A stretch of DNA of 52,523 bases, from positions 2,501-55,023 of the forward strand of contig JAEWCQ010000040.1 of assembly GCA_023390555.1 (NCBI GenBank), in the 5' to 3' direction. The notes beneath the pieces are model-generated. The model was not told the origin of the DNA, did not search any database, and worked only from the letters and a program-made list of their open reading frames with translations. Source of the stretch: Bacillota bacterium. Its GTDB lineage: Bacteria; Bacillota; Clostridia; Lachnospirales; Lachnospiraceae. The position numbers and the translations under genes were made by a program. Shown in pieces: positions 43,000 to 51,322 of this stretch; the stretch's first letter is position 1; every line of letters starts with the position of its first letter.

Positions 43000-45357
43000 A
43001 GTCGTATTCTCCTTTTTTTCTTTTTTATTTTTATTTGCAAGCACCGGTTTGAAAAAACGCAGACGCAGTGCATTACTTACTACGCAGATACTGCTCAGGC
43101 TCATGGCTGCGGCACCAAACATCGGGCTTAACGTAATGCCAAATGCCGGATACAATGCACCGGCGGCCAGCGGAATCCCGATACTGTTATAAAAGAATGC
43201 CCAGAACAGATTCTCCTTGATATTGCGGATTACAGCTTTACTCAGCCGGATTGCATCTACCGCATCGAGCAGGTCATTGCGCATCAGTACTGCATCCGCA
43301 CTTTCAATCGCCACATCCGTTCCGGCACCGATTGCAATTCCGACATCTGCCTTTGCGAGTGCCGGTGCGTCATTGATACCATCACCGATCATCGCCACCC
43401 GGTGCCCCGCCTTCTGCAGGGCCTCTATCTGCGCTGCCTTATCCTGCGGCAGAACTTCTGCGATTACCTTTGGTATCTGAAGACGCCTGCGGATTGCCTC
43501 CGCAGTCCGATAGTTGTCTCCGGTCAGCATGACCACATCAATTCCCATTTTTGTCAGCATTCCGATTGCCTGTCTGCTGGTCGCTTTTTCCACATCTGCC
43601 ACTGCAATGATACCGATCAGCCGGTCATCCTGCGCAAAGAGCAGCGGTGTCTTACCTTCATCTGACAGTTCCTGCATCGAAGGATTCCACGCCTCCACTG
43701 CAATCCCGCACTCCTGCATAAAGATAAGATTTCCGGCAAAGTATTTGTGTATTCCTGCTTCTGCCTGTATTCCTTTTCCAAATACTGCCAGATATCCTTT
43801 CATCTCTGCCGGCTCGATCTGCTCACTGACCGCGTGATTTAGAATCGCTTCTGCAAGCGGATGCTCGCTTCCCTTTTCAATTCCAGCTGCAACCGAAATC
43901 AGCTCCTCTTTCGTGATTCCCACCGGGATCACATCCGTCACAACCGGTTTGCCCTCCGTAATCGTACCCGTCTTATCCATAACGACGGTATCGATGCTGT
44001 GTGCGGTCTCAAGAGCCTCTCCCGACTTAATGAGGATTCCGTTTTTTGCTCCCTCACCGGTTCCCGCCATAATCGCCACCGGAGTGGCAAGCCCAAGTGC
44101 ACAAGGACAGGAAATGACCAGAATCGCGATTCCAATCGAGAGTGCGAATTCAAACGTCGCCCCAGTAACCAGCCAGATCAGAAATGCTGCCAGTGCAATT
44201 ACCATCACGACAGGAACAAAGATACCTGCGATCTTATCTGCCATTTTTGCGATCGGAGCTTTGCTTGCGCTCGCTTCGTCCACCAGGCGGATGATCTGCC
44301 GGATGGTCGTATTCTCTCCGACTTTCTCTGTCTGAAAACGAAGATATCCGTTTTTGTTCATGGTTCCGGAAATCACTTTGTCTCCCGGCTGTTTCTCCAC
44401 CGGAATACTTTCTCCGGTAATTACCGCCTCGTCCACACTGCCCGTGCCTTCGATTACAACTCCGTCTGCCGCAATGCTTTCGCCCGGTCTTACAATCACT
44501 GTCTCTCCGATTTCCAGCTCTTCCGCCAAAACGGAGACCTCTTTGCCATCCCGTAAAACGGTCGCCTGCTTCGGGGCAAGATTCAGCAGTTTTTCAACCG
44601 CTTCGCTTGTCTTTCCCTTCGATCTGCTTTCCAGATATTTTCCAAGCGTGATCAGCGTTACAATCATTCCTGCCGACTCAAAATACAGTTCACTGCCATA
44701 GCGGCTTACCCGTTCCAGGTCACCATGACCGAGTCCATAACCGATCTGAAAGATTGCAACGATCCCATAGAGAACGGCAGCCGACGAACCAACGGCAATC
44801 AACGTATCCATATTCGGACTTGCATGAAACAGATTGCGGAATCCGACTTTAAAGTAATTTTGATTCAGATATACGATTGGAATCACCAGCAAAAACTGGG
44901 CAAAAGAAAATGCAAGGGCATTTTCATCTCCGTAAAAAAGCTGTTTTACAAAGCCCGGTACCGGCATCCCAAGCATATGATGGAACATGCTTCCCATCGA
45001 CAGGTACAACATCGGCAGAAGGAAAATGACCGACCAGATCAGACGGCGTTTCATGGCTTTCATTTCGGTCTGCGCACGGTTTCCTGCCGTATCTTTCCGA
45101 TCCTCACCGGATTCTTCTGCAGATGCGCGGTCTCTTCCTCCGCTTTGGACTACTTCCGCTCCGTATCCGGCCTTTTCCACTGCCGAAATGATCCCATTTT
45201 GGCTCGTACGGCCCTCATCATATTCTACCTGCATGCTGTTCGTCAGAAGATTCACACTGACGTTTTCCACGCCTTCTATTTTTCCGACACATTTTTCCAC
45301 ACGGGAAGAACATGCCGAACAGGTCATGCCTGTTACACTATATTTTTCTTTTTTCAA
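42793..45357 (-). CDS. copA: Copper-exporting P1B-type ATPase CopA with C-terminal CopZ-like domain
   Basis: 854 residues starting at a TTG codon with GGGAGG in front. The N-terminal HMA domain (GMTCSACSS, Cys13/16) precedes eight membrane helices. TGES is at 314-317, the CPC metal-binding motif at 417-419 and DKTGT at 461-465; the conserved SEHPLAEA and GDGINDAPAL follow. After the last helix and a Lys/Asn-rich linker comes a second HMA domain (GMMCEHC near 795-801), fused in frame. It pumps Cu(I) out of the cytoplasm. Controlled by CsoR just upstream (19-base gap). The internal copZ start is described separately. Confidence 0.95.
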   Translation of the reverse strand: MKKEKYSVTGMTCSACSSRVEKCVGKIEGVENVSVNLLTNSMQVEYDEGRTSQNGIISAVEKAGYGAEVVQSGGRDRASAEESGEDRKDTAGNRAQTEMKAMKRRLIWSVIFLLPMLYLSMGSMFHHMLGMPVPGFVKQLFYGDENALAFSFAQFLLVIPIVYLNQNYFKVGFRNLFHASPNMDTLIAVGSSAAVLYGIVAIFQIGYGLGHGDLERVSRYGSELYFESAGMIVTLITLGKYLESRSKGKTSEAVEKLLNLAPKQATVLRDGKEVSVLAEELEIGETVIVRPGESIAADGVVIEGTGSVDEAVITGESIPVEKQPGDKVISGTMNKNGYLRFQTEKVGENTTIRQIIRLVDEASASKAPIAKMADKIAGIFVPVVMVIALAAFLIWLVTGATFEFALSIGIAILVISCPCALGLATPVAIMAGTGEGAKNGILIKSGEALETAHSIDTVVMDKTGTITEGKPVVTDVIPVGITKEELISVAAGIEKGSEHPLAEAILNHAVSEQIEPAEMKGYLAVFGKGIQAEAGIHKYFAGNLIFMQECGIAVEAWNPSMQELSDEGKTPLLFAQDDRLIGIIAVADVEKATSRQAIGMLTKMGIDVVMLTGDNYRTAEAIRRRLQIPKVIAEVLPQDKAAQIEALQKAGHRVAMIGDGINDAPALAKADVGIAIGAGTDVAIESADAVLMRNDLLDAVDAIRLSKAVIRNIKENLFWAFFYNSIGIPLAAGALYPAFGITLSPMFGAAAMSLSSICVVSNALRLRFFKPVLANKNKKEKKENTTMTKELQIEGMMCEHCKKHVEEAIQEIPGVTAVEVSLEKNNAVVTSEREIETKEFDNAIEEAGYKLLNK

Positions 45358-45376
45358 GTTTCCTCCCTCACTTTCT

Positions 45377-45703
45377 CTATTTCATAAGCTTTTGCAATAA
45401 CACGCACAGTTCGTCCACAACCTCATCGTTGCCGCCGCGGATATCTTCTACCACGCAGGACTTGATATGATTTGCAAGGAGTACCTTGTTAAAAGAATTC
45501 AGTGCGGAATTAATTGCGCTGACCTGTGTCAGAATGTCCACACAATAGCGTTCTTCTTCCACCATCTTTTTTATGCCGCGTACCTGACCCTCAATTCGAT
45601 TCAGACGTGTCAGTAATTCTCCATACTCTTTTTCTTCTCTGTGCTTTGTCTTGGACTTACATGCCTCATGTTCCTGATTCTGAAGGAATTCCTGTTCTTT
45701 CAT
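45377..45703 (-). CDS. csoR: CsoR copper-sensing repressor
   Basis: Four-helix CsoR/RcnR-family repressor. The Cu(I) ligands are Cys-His-Cys: Cys in ERYCVDIL and His/Cys in ANHIKSCVVED, the CsoR signature. I use the ATG at 45703 (108 residues, AAAGGTG upstream). The longer reading to 45763 would start inside the operator itself and cannot be translated from the proposed transcript in full. An additional His/Lys-rich N-terminal tail is present. Releases DNA on copper binding and represses its own operon with copA. Confidence 0.92.
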   Translation of the reverse strand: MKEQEFLQNQEHEACKSKTKHREEKEYGELLTRLNRIEGQVRGIKKMVEEERYCVDILTQVSAINSALNSFNKVLLANHIKSCVVEDIRGGNDEVVDELCVLLQKLMK

Positions 45704-45753
45704 TTTTTCACCTTTCTCTGATTTCATTCGCATTTCCAAAAGCTTACTTTCGC

Positions 45754-45770
45754 ATACCCCCATGGGGTAT
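45754..45770 (-). promoter_or_regulatory. CsoR operator
   Basis: ATACCCC, 3 bases, GGGGTAT: the classic CsoR-type palindrome, located immediately downstream of the -10 box and over the transcription start. Confidence 0.9.
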
Positions 45771-45774
45771 TTTT

Positions 45775-45803
45775 ATTATAGGGCTGATTTTTTTTTTTGT
45801 CAA
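45775..45803 (-). promoter_or_regulatory. Sigma-A promoter of csoR-copA
   Basis: Minus strand TTGACA (45798-45803), 17-base A-rich spacer, TATAAT (45775-45780). Perfect consensus. Confidence 0.92.
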
Positions 45804-45859
45804 GCCGATGAAAAAAAGAAATTTTTTCTTCTATTAATAGTTATTACTTTTTTCAGAAG

Positions 45860-45908
45860 AAACGGGCAGCGCCCTGTCTAACACTTCGACAGGGCGCTGC
45901 CCGTTTTT
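45860..45908 (-). terminator. Strong bidirectional terminator after the ThrE operon
   Basis: A perfect stem of about 18 bases (AACGGGCAGCGCCCTGTC and its complement) around TAACACTTC, ending at the DUF4430 gene's stop. T-rich tails on both sides (TTTCTTCT on the minus strand, TTTTTATT on the plus strand). Confidence 0.85.
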
Positions 45909-46314
45909 ATTCTGCCTGCGTATATGCAATGGTAATCTGATCTCCATCCTGCACCGGCTGCTGGTCAATTCCATAATTGCAGTATTCGCCGTTGATGGAA
46001 AAACTCCAGTAGGCACCGTCCTGCTCATAGTCTGCACGCAGACCATTTACGGTGTCTACCATGAGACCGTAATCGGATTCCTCCCCGGAATATTCCAGAC
46101 CTTTCGCATCGTCCATTGCCTCCTTGAGATACTGTGCATCTGTTTTCACTTCATACTCCGTTTCCTTCTCTTTATCATTAAGCACCTGAATCGTAACTTC
46201 TTTCTGTCCCGCTGCTGTTTTTGGTCCGTACATCCAGTATAACAAACCTGCTGCAAGCAATACCAGTACAAGCACAGCAATTGCACGTGCTGCCGTTTTT
46301 CTGTTCTGTTTCAT
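45907..46314 (-). CDS. Membrane-anchored DUF4430 domain protein
   Basis: 135 residues from the ATG at 46314 (AAAGGAG in front, ATGA overlap with the upstream gene); the longer reading lacks a ribosome site. One N-terminal helix (AIAVLVLVLLAAGLLYWMYG) anchors an outer domain with the pattern of DUF4430 (VTIQVLNDKEKETEYEV, then YWSFSINGEYCNYGIDQQPV). Such domains occur in cobalamin-binding or transcobalamin-like and surface proteins. Ligand here unknown. Confidence 0.75.
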   Translation of the reverse strand: MKQNRKTAARAIAVLVLVLLAAGLLYWMYGPKTAAGQKEVTIQVLNDKEKETEYEVKTDAQYLKEAMDDAKGLEYSGEESDYGLMVDTVNGLRADYEQDGAYWSFSINGEYCNYGIDQQPVQDGDQITIAYTQAE

Positions 46315-46787
46315 TTCTTTTGCTCCTTTGCTAATACTTTTTTCGTTTTCTGATATCCGTGAATTTTTCCTGCACACTGAAGAACGGACATTGCAACGAG
46401 CATTCCCATCGCAATTGCCACCGCAAGAACCAGCGTGTCCTTTCCCTCCGTCAAAAACGCCTTCCAATCGCTGTTTACCGCATAGCTCATCGTATGATAC
46501 AGATACCCTCCCGGAATCAGCGGAATCGCACCGGAAACAAGGAAAATCGTAGCTGGTGTTTTCTGTATCCGTGCAAAAAGTTCCGCATAAAAGGTCAGTA
46601 CAATCGACGACAGGAAAAATCGCACCGGATCGCCCGGAATCCAGATTCCGGACAGCAGGCAGGTCCCCCAGGCAAGTACACCTCCAAGCGATGCCGGTAA
46701 AAGCCGGTTCCCCCGAATATTAAACAAAAGCGCGAATCCGAAAGAACCGGTAAAGGCAGTCAGCAGCTGCAATAGCATTTCTGTCAT
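46311..46787 (-). CDS. ThrE-type transporter small subunit (YjjB/DUF3815-like)
   Basis: 158 residues, four helices, with GNRLLPASLGGVLAWG and SGAIPLIPGGYLYHTM, the conserved PLIPG box of the ThrE_2 family. It overlaps the YjjP-like gene by 4 bases, and the two together form a split threonine/serine-type exporter (in E. coli YjjP/YjjB export succinate). Confidence 0.88.
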   Translation of the reverse strand: MTEMLLQLLTAFTGSFGFALLFNIRGNRLLPASLGGVLAWGTCLLSGIWIPGDPVRFFLSSIVLTFYAELFARIQKTPATIFLVSGAIPLIPGGYLYHTMSYAVNSDWKAFLTEGKDTLVLAVAIAMGMLVAMSVLQCAGKIHGYQKTKKVLAKEQKK

Positions 46788-47566
46788 AGTCCGCCTCCGA
46801 TCCTCGCGGCAACTGCGAATCCAAATGCAATTGTCATAGCCAGAAGAATCGCTTCCGTAAAGCGGAGTGCGCCGGATATGGTATCCCCGCTGAACATATC
46901 CCGCATGGAATTCGTCAGCGTGACACCCGGAATCAGCAGCATGATATTACCGATACTGATCTTATCCATAGAATCGCCAAGTCCCGCATTTACAGATAGA
47001 ATTGCCAGCAGTCCTCCCAGCAGGGAACAGAGCAGCGCTGACAGAAAAACATTCATGGCAAGCTTTTTCAATAAGCTGCTCAAACATTTCAACAGCATTC
47101 CAATCGCAGCGGACACAACCGCATCCATGGCACTCCCGCCAAAAAACAGGGAAAATGAACCCGATATCAGCGCAAATACCAGAAGCTGTACAGGCAGCGG
47201 ATAAGTCTTGCCCGCTTCCTCCTGCTCCAGTTTCTGCCGTACTTCATCTACAGTCAGATGCTGTTTACAGATCTGCCGCGACAGATTATTCAGATAATCC
47301 AGACGATACAGATCATACTGTGTGCTTGTGATTCTTCTTGTCTGCGTAATCGATCCGAACTGCCCGCTGTAAATTGTGACTACAATACTGGATGTAATGG
47401 TAAATACATCCACCCGCTCCGCTCCAAAAGACAGGCAGATTCTCCTTAAAGTATCCTCTACCCGGCTGATTTCCGCACCGCTTTTTAACATCTGCTCTCC
47501 AATTCCGAGCGCAACATATAAATATTCTCCGGCTTCTTCACCGGAACCAGCCGTTCCTCTCCACAT
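46784..47566 (-). CDS. ThrE-type transporter large subunit (YjjP/DUF1212-like)
   Basis: 260 residues: an N-terminal soluble segment with ALGIGEQMLKSGAEISRVEDT, typical of DUF1212, then five membrane helices with IMLLIPGVTLTNSMRDM. GGGAGG precedes the start. It pairs with the small subunit. Substrate could be threonine/serine or a dicarboxylate. Confidence 0.88.
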   Translation of the reverse strand: MWRGTAGSGEEAGEYLYVALGIGEQMLKSGAEISRVEDTLRRICLSFGAERVDVFTITSSIVVTIYSGQFGSITQTRRITSTQYDLYRLDYLNNLSRQICKQHLTVDEVRQKLEQEEAGKTYPLPVQLLVFALISGSFSLFFGGSAMDAVVSAAIGMLLKCLSSLLKKLAMNVFLSALLCSLLGGLLAILSVNAGLGDSMDKISIGNIMLLIPGVTLTNSMRDMFSGDTISGALRFTEAILLAMTIAFGFAVAARIGGGL

Positions 47567-47586
47567 ATGGTTCCTCCCGGTATCCT

Positions 47587-48096
47587 TTATCTTGCCAGAA
47601 TTTCTACAATCTCACCGATATACATGGTATGCAGATTGCCGTCTGCATACCATTTTCCTTTGATATCAGTATCGATAAACTGATCCTCTGTTATACGTGT
47701 CGCCGACATTTTTCTGCAGATCATAACGAGACTGCCGTCATCCATATACGGTACCTGATCGTTGTAATAATCCACTTTCATCTTGGCATTGCTGATTTTG
47801 TCTTCATCCCTTCCGGAAACAGCCCCCATATACTTCAGCGCGCTCTTATGCGCCTGATCAAAAAACGTGAGGGAAAACTGATCCCCGCGATCGATAAATT
47901 CCTTGGTATAGCGTGTGTCACGAATAAAAATAAACACGACATTCTTTCCCCACATAACGCCGACACCGCCCCAGCTCGCAGTCATCGTATTCACCTTTTC
48001 TTTATCCCCAGCTGTAATCAGTGTCCAATCTTTTCCGATTTTGTTAAATGCGTTAAAATCCAATAATTCTACCGGATATGGCTGAAATGTATGCAT
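47587..48096 (-). CDS. Flavin reductase-like FMN-binding split-barrel protein
   Basis: 169 residues from the ATG at 48096 (GGGAGGAG upstream). It has the flavoredoxin-type pattern LITAGDKEKVNTMTASWGG, VFIFIRDTRYTKEFID and FSLTFFD. It likely binds FMN and passes electrons in the cytoplasm. A hairpin (ACAGAAG/CTTCTGT) lies directly before its ribosome site. First gene of the operon with the ThrE-type transporter and DUF4430 protein. Confidence 0.85.
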   Translation of the reverse strand: MHTFQPYPVELLDFNAFNKIGKDWTLITAGDKEKVNTMTASWGGVGVMWGKNVVFIFIRDTRYTKEFIDRGDQFSLTFFDQAHKSALKYMGAVSGRDEDKISNAKMKVDYYNDQVPYMDDGSLVMICRKMSATRITEDQFIDTDIKGKWYADGNLHTMYIGEIVEILAR

Positions 48097-48150
48097 CAAA
48101 ATCTCCTCCCGACAGAAGCGAAACCTTCTGTATCATTTTTCTAATATATT

Positions 48151-48179
48151 ATTATACAGTTATGTTCCTAAGTTGACAA
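48151..48179 (-). promoter_or_regulatory. Sigma-A promoter of the flavin reductase-ThrE operon
   Basis: Minus strand TTGTCA (48174-48179), 17 bases, TATAAT (48151-48156), divergent from the spore gene. Confidence 0.8.
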
Positions 48180-48223
48180 TCACGGATTCCTGAGAATCGT
48201 GTGTTGAAAATTTTTCTTTTTGC

Positions 48224-48250
48224 ACACTTCTTTTACACCTGCATATAGTA
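48224..48250 (+). promoter_or_regulatory. Possible mother-cell (SigK/SigE-type) sporulation promoter
   Basis: CATATAGTA (48242-48250) fits the SigK -10 pattern CATANNNTA, with AC 16 bases upstream (48224-48225). The gene it precedes is of a spore cortex-lytic type, which fits mother-cell expression. Short motifs, so only moderate support. Confidence 0.45.
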
Positions 48251-48281
48251 ATATGACTTTATGCTTAAAGGATATTGTGCC

Positions 48282-49169
48282 ATGTCCAGTCTCAAAGCCC
48301 TGCAGGAAGCAGTGGATAAAGGTCAACTACAGATAAATGTGACAACAGCGCAGGGGGCAGAACCGATCCGGGATGCAAAAATCAGTCTCTCATACACCGG
48401 TGATCCAATGACTTCGCTTAAACAAATAACAACAAATGAATCCGGACAGACTGACGTTCTGGATCTGGATGCACCGTCCATTGATTACAGTATGGAACCG
48501 TCCGAAATACAGCCGTATGCGGAATATACCATTAATGTCAGTGCAGACGGATACCTTCCGATTGATATTTCCGGCATTGAAGTACTTCCTGAATCCACAG
48601 CGATACAGCCGGTGGATCTGACTAAGGCTGCTCCACCAGAGGAGCAGGAAAACAATATTGTAATCGGTGCACACACACTTTACGGCGTGTACCCTCCAAA
48701 AATTCCGGAAGATGAAATCAAACCCGTGTCGGAAACAGGCGAGATCGTACTCAGCAGAGTGGTGATTCCGGAATTCATCGTGGTGCACGACGGCGTACCG
48801 GAGGACAGCACTGCTGCAAATTATTATGTAAGGTATAAGGATTATATCAAAAATGTCGCCTCCAGCGAAATCTATGCAACATGGCCGGACGCAAGCCTGC
48901 GTGCAAACATACTTGCAATCATGTCTTTCACGCTCAACCGCGTCTATACGGAATGGTACCGGGGCAAAGGCTACAACTTTACCATCACTTCCTCCACTGC
49001 CTATGACCATAAGTTTATCTATGGACGAAACAATTTCACGAACATTTCACAGGTGGTTGACGAGATGTTTGGGAATTACCTGTCCAGACCGAATGTCAAG
49101 CAGCCAATTCTGACACAGTACTGTGACGGAAACAGAACAAAGTGTCCGAACTGGATGACCTTTTTGTAA
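48282..49169 (+). pseudogene. Spore cortex-lytic/peptidoglycan hydrolase-like protein, C-terminally truncated
   Basis: 295 residues from the ATG at 48282 (AAAGGA 9 bases ahead). An N-terminal carboxypeptidase-regulatory-like or PEGA-type beta domain (about 10-115) precedes a linker and a domain with RANILAIMSFTLNRVYTEWYRGKGYNFTIT, SSTAYDHKFIYGRN and TQYCDGNRTKCPNWMT. These features match the larger Lachnospiraceae proteins that continue WMTQWGS and end in peptidoglycan-binding repeats. Here the frame ends abruptly after NWMT with FL and a stop. The rest of the catalytic region and the binding repeats are missing and not found downstream, so I treat the gene as broken. The left border and promoter look intact. 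Confidence 0.65.
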
Positions 49170-49489
49170 TAACATATGTAGTTTTCATAAGTATTTACAG
49201 GAATAGAATCAGTGCAAATTTTGCGCTGACTCTTTCATACAGAAACAATATTCACACAAGCTTTGTAAAAATATCGTTGATTTCTGTCATTCTTATACTG
49301 TCTGGATATTGTATAACCGCATATTTTATGGTACCATTATTTTAACCGTATAGGGCGGGGGCAATTCATACCTTTGGTATAAAAGTCAGCCATTGTTATA
49401 AATGGTTAGAATTGGATTAGTAAGAATATACACACTTGATTTGTGTGCATAGGCTTTTTTTATTTGTTTTTAATAAGGAGGTTTCCATA
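49170..49489. other. Intergenic stretch between the broken spore gene and cadD
   Basis: Contains a 9-base inverted repeat (CAGTGCAAA/TTTGCGCTG, about 49209-49228) and a hairpin ATACACAC-TTGATTT-GTGTGCAT followed by AGGC and seven T (about 49425-49462), which could be a weak terminator or leader attenuator for cadD. AT-rich. A 67-codon open frame (49142-49345) overlaps the broken gene, has no ribosome site and is hydrophobic; I do not call it. Confidence 0.45.
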
Positions 49490-50230
49490 ATGCTTGGTAT
49501 CTTTGTAACATCCATAATTTCCTTTGTGAGCACAAATATTGATAATATTTTTGTCATAATGCTTCTTTATGCTCAGGTGAATGAAAAATTAAAAACCAAG
49601 CATATTGTCATTGGACAATATCTTGGACTTGCTGTATTGGTAGCAATTAGTATACTGGGAGCATTCGGTCTAACCTTTTTTCCGCAAAAATATATCGGTC
49701 TGCTCGGGTTGTTTCCGATTGCTTTAGGAATCACAGAATGGGTGAAATATAAGGAAAAAAATTATATATCTGATACTCAATGTGATGAAAGCAATATGAA
49801 AGCAGTCAAATCAGAAGCTGGGATTGCAGCAGATCATGCAGAAGAAACAAAGAACGAACAAATAGAGCACCTTTCCTCTCACCCTGCAAACGAGAATCGC
49901 AAATTACAACACGTTCGAAAAAAAGCAAAGTCCGTAATAGCAAACGCAATCAGTCCTGAGATATTGCGTGTTGTGATTGTTGCGGTTGCAAATGGAGCGG
50001 ACAACATAGGCGTCTATATTCCGCTCTTCACTGGATACTCAACAATGCAGTTATTTCTTACTGTCATTGTATTCACTCTTATGATGGCGATATGGTGCTT
50101 ATTAGGCAACACAATTACAAATTTTCCGAAAGTAACGACCGCAATTCAAACGTATAAGCATGTTGCTGTGCCGATTATTTTTATTGGTCTCGGTATTTTT
50201 ATTTTCATAAAAACCGGTTTATTTGGATAA
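49490..50230 (+). CDS. CadD-family cadmium/cation resistance transporter
   Basis: 246 residues from the ATG at 49490 (AAGGAGG 8 bases before). Six or so helices, with STNIDNIFVIMLLYA at the N-terminus and VANGADNIGVYIPLF in the second half, matching the CadD-type repeats with conserved Asp residues. It is longer than the usual ~205 because a hydrophilic Glu/Lys/His-rich loop of about 65 residues (about 95-160) interrupts the middle. No CadC regulator is next to it. A+T is higher than in neighbouring genes, consistent with acquisition (inference). Confidence 0.82.
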   Translation: MLGIFVTSIISFVSTNIDNIFVIMLLYAQVNEKLKTKHIVIGQYLGLAVLVAISILGAFGLTFFPQKYIGLLGLFPIALGITEWVKYKEKNYISDTQCDESNMKAVKSEAGIAADHAEETKNEQIEHLSSHPANENRKLQHVRKKAKSVIANAISPEILRVVIVAVANGADNIGVYIPLFTGYSTMQLFLTVIVFTLMMAIWCLLGNTITNFPKVTTAIQTYKHVAVPIIFIGLGIFIFIKTGLFG

Positions 50231-51052
50231 ATCTAAGGACGAAGAATTCTTTCCTATTGTTGCTATTCTGCCTTTCAATTCAAAGCCAATTTTCTGATAA
50301 CAGCGGTTGGATGAAGCATAGTCAGCATCTGCATATAACATAGGAATGTGTCCATTTTCTATAATGTCCCGGCAGATTTCATAAATCATCTGTGCCGCAT
50401 AGCCTTTTCCTCTCTCTTCCGGAACTGTATAGCACTGTGATATCTTCACATAATTATCATCCTGATTTCTATCACAAAATGCAACTGCTTTTCCCTCTGA
50501 ATCTCTCCAGATATAGAGCACCTGTTGTTTGAGCTGTTCACGGGCAGCCTGGTGACTTTCTGCCCGACTAAGTATTCTGTCTCCAATTGCAATAGACGCT
50601 TCTTCTATCATCTTTGCCGCCAGCTCCAATTGTGAAGAACGAAGCTGTTCTAAATTACCGTCTACAATTTTACCTGGTACTTGAGCTTCGTGACATTCAT
50701 ATGCTGCAATGTTTACGGTGATTTTCCAATCTCCCCAATCACTCTCCCGAAGTCGTCGGATTAAGTATGTGGCAATGTCGTACTTCGTATTAAAACGATA
50801 CGCACTGACAGGTGCAAACTCTGCTAAAATTGAATGAAAAATTTGATCAAGTTCTATTTCCGTCACATCATCCGGAGCCCATATCCAGGTCGGATAAACC
50901 TTTGCGGTATGAGCTATTATGATACGTTTAGAATCAGTTATCATTTTCTTCACATTCCCACCAAGCACATTGTACATAACGGCATAGGCAAGTTTGTCTT
51001 TTTCTAATAATGCCCGTCCTTTTGTAAAACTGTTATCATTGTATACGTCCAT
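50219..51052 (-). CDS. GNAT-family acetyltransferase
   Basis: 277 residues. The C-terminal third is a GNAT domain: ISQCYTVPEERGKGYAAQMI is the acetyl-CoA loop and SSNRCYQKIGFELKG the end. The N-terminal half is a separate, less-recognisable domain (as in larger two-domain GNATs). GGGGGAG precedes the ATG. It converges on cadD, the two coding regions overlapping by 12 bases at their 3' ends. Substrate unknown. Confidence 0.82.
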   Translation of the reverse strand: MDVYNDNSFTKGRALLEKDKLAYAVMYNVLGGNVKKMITDSKRIIIAHTAKVYPTWIWAPDDVTEIELDQIFHSILAEFAPVSAYRFNTKYDIATYLIRRLRESDWGDWKITVNIAAYECHEAQVPGKIVDGNLEQLRSSQLELAAKMIEEASIAIGDRILSRAESHQAAREQLKQQVLYIWRDSEGKAVAFCDRNQDDNYVKISQCYTVPEERGKGYAAQMIYEICRDIIENGHIPMLYADADYASSNRCYQKIGFELKGRIATIGKNSSSLDLSK

Positions 51053-51145
51053 AATCTTATCTCCCCCAAATTCCTATTTTTACTCTTTAACCAGGAACAT
51101 TTTACCATAATAACACTGTTTTTCACATCACTTTTCCTGTATTGA

Positions 51146-51292
51146 GAACAAAAGTGTACTTCGCATACTCCCGCATTCTGCTATTTCTTGTGTGCAACTT
51201 TTGTTCCATGCGCGAAGCTGCGCATCTAAATTTTCTTCTATAGGAAAATCATAAGCTTCACACGTTAATGCAACAAGTTATTTCCTATAGAA
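51146..51292. repeat. Cluster of inverted repeats in an intergenic region
   Basis: Within 150 bases: GAACAAAAGT (51146-51155) with ACTTTTGTTC (51197-51206); ATGCGC-GAAGCT-GCGCAT (51208-51225); TTCTATAGGAAA (51236-51247) with TTTCCTATAGAA (51281-51292). All arms are perfect. The fourth hairpin, a terminator, follows. Could be a structured RNA, a repeat element (MITE/REP-like) or a remnant. No gene found. Confidence 0.6.
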
Positions 51293-51322
51293 CAAAAAAG
51301 TAAGTGCCCAATGGGCGCTTAC
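51293..51322 (-). terminator. Terminator of the collagen-like gene
   Basis: Minus strand: GTAAGCGCCC, ATT, GGGCACTTAC, then TTTTTTGTTC. A near-perfect 10-base stem; T-rich on both sides. Confidence 0.8.

Noticed and set aside
49142..49345. 67-codon hydrophobic open frame after the spore gene
   Set aside because: No ribosome site, starts inside the preceding coding region, no recognisable family.
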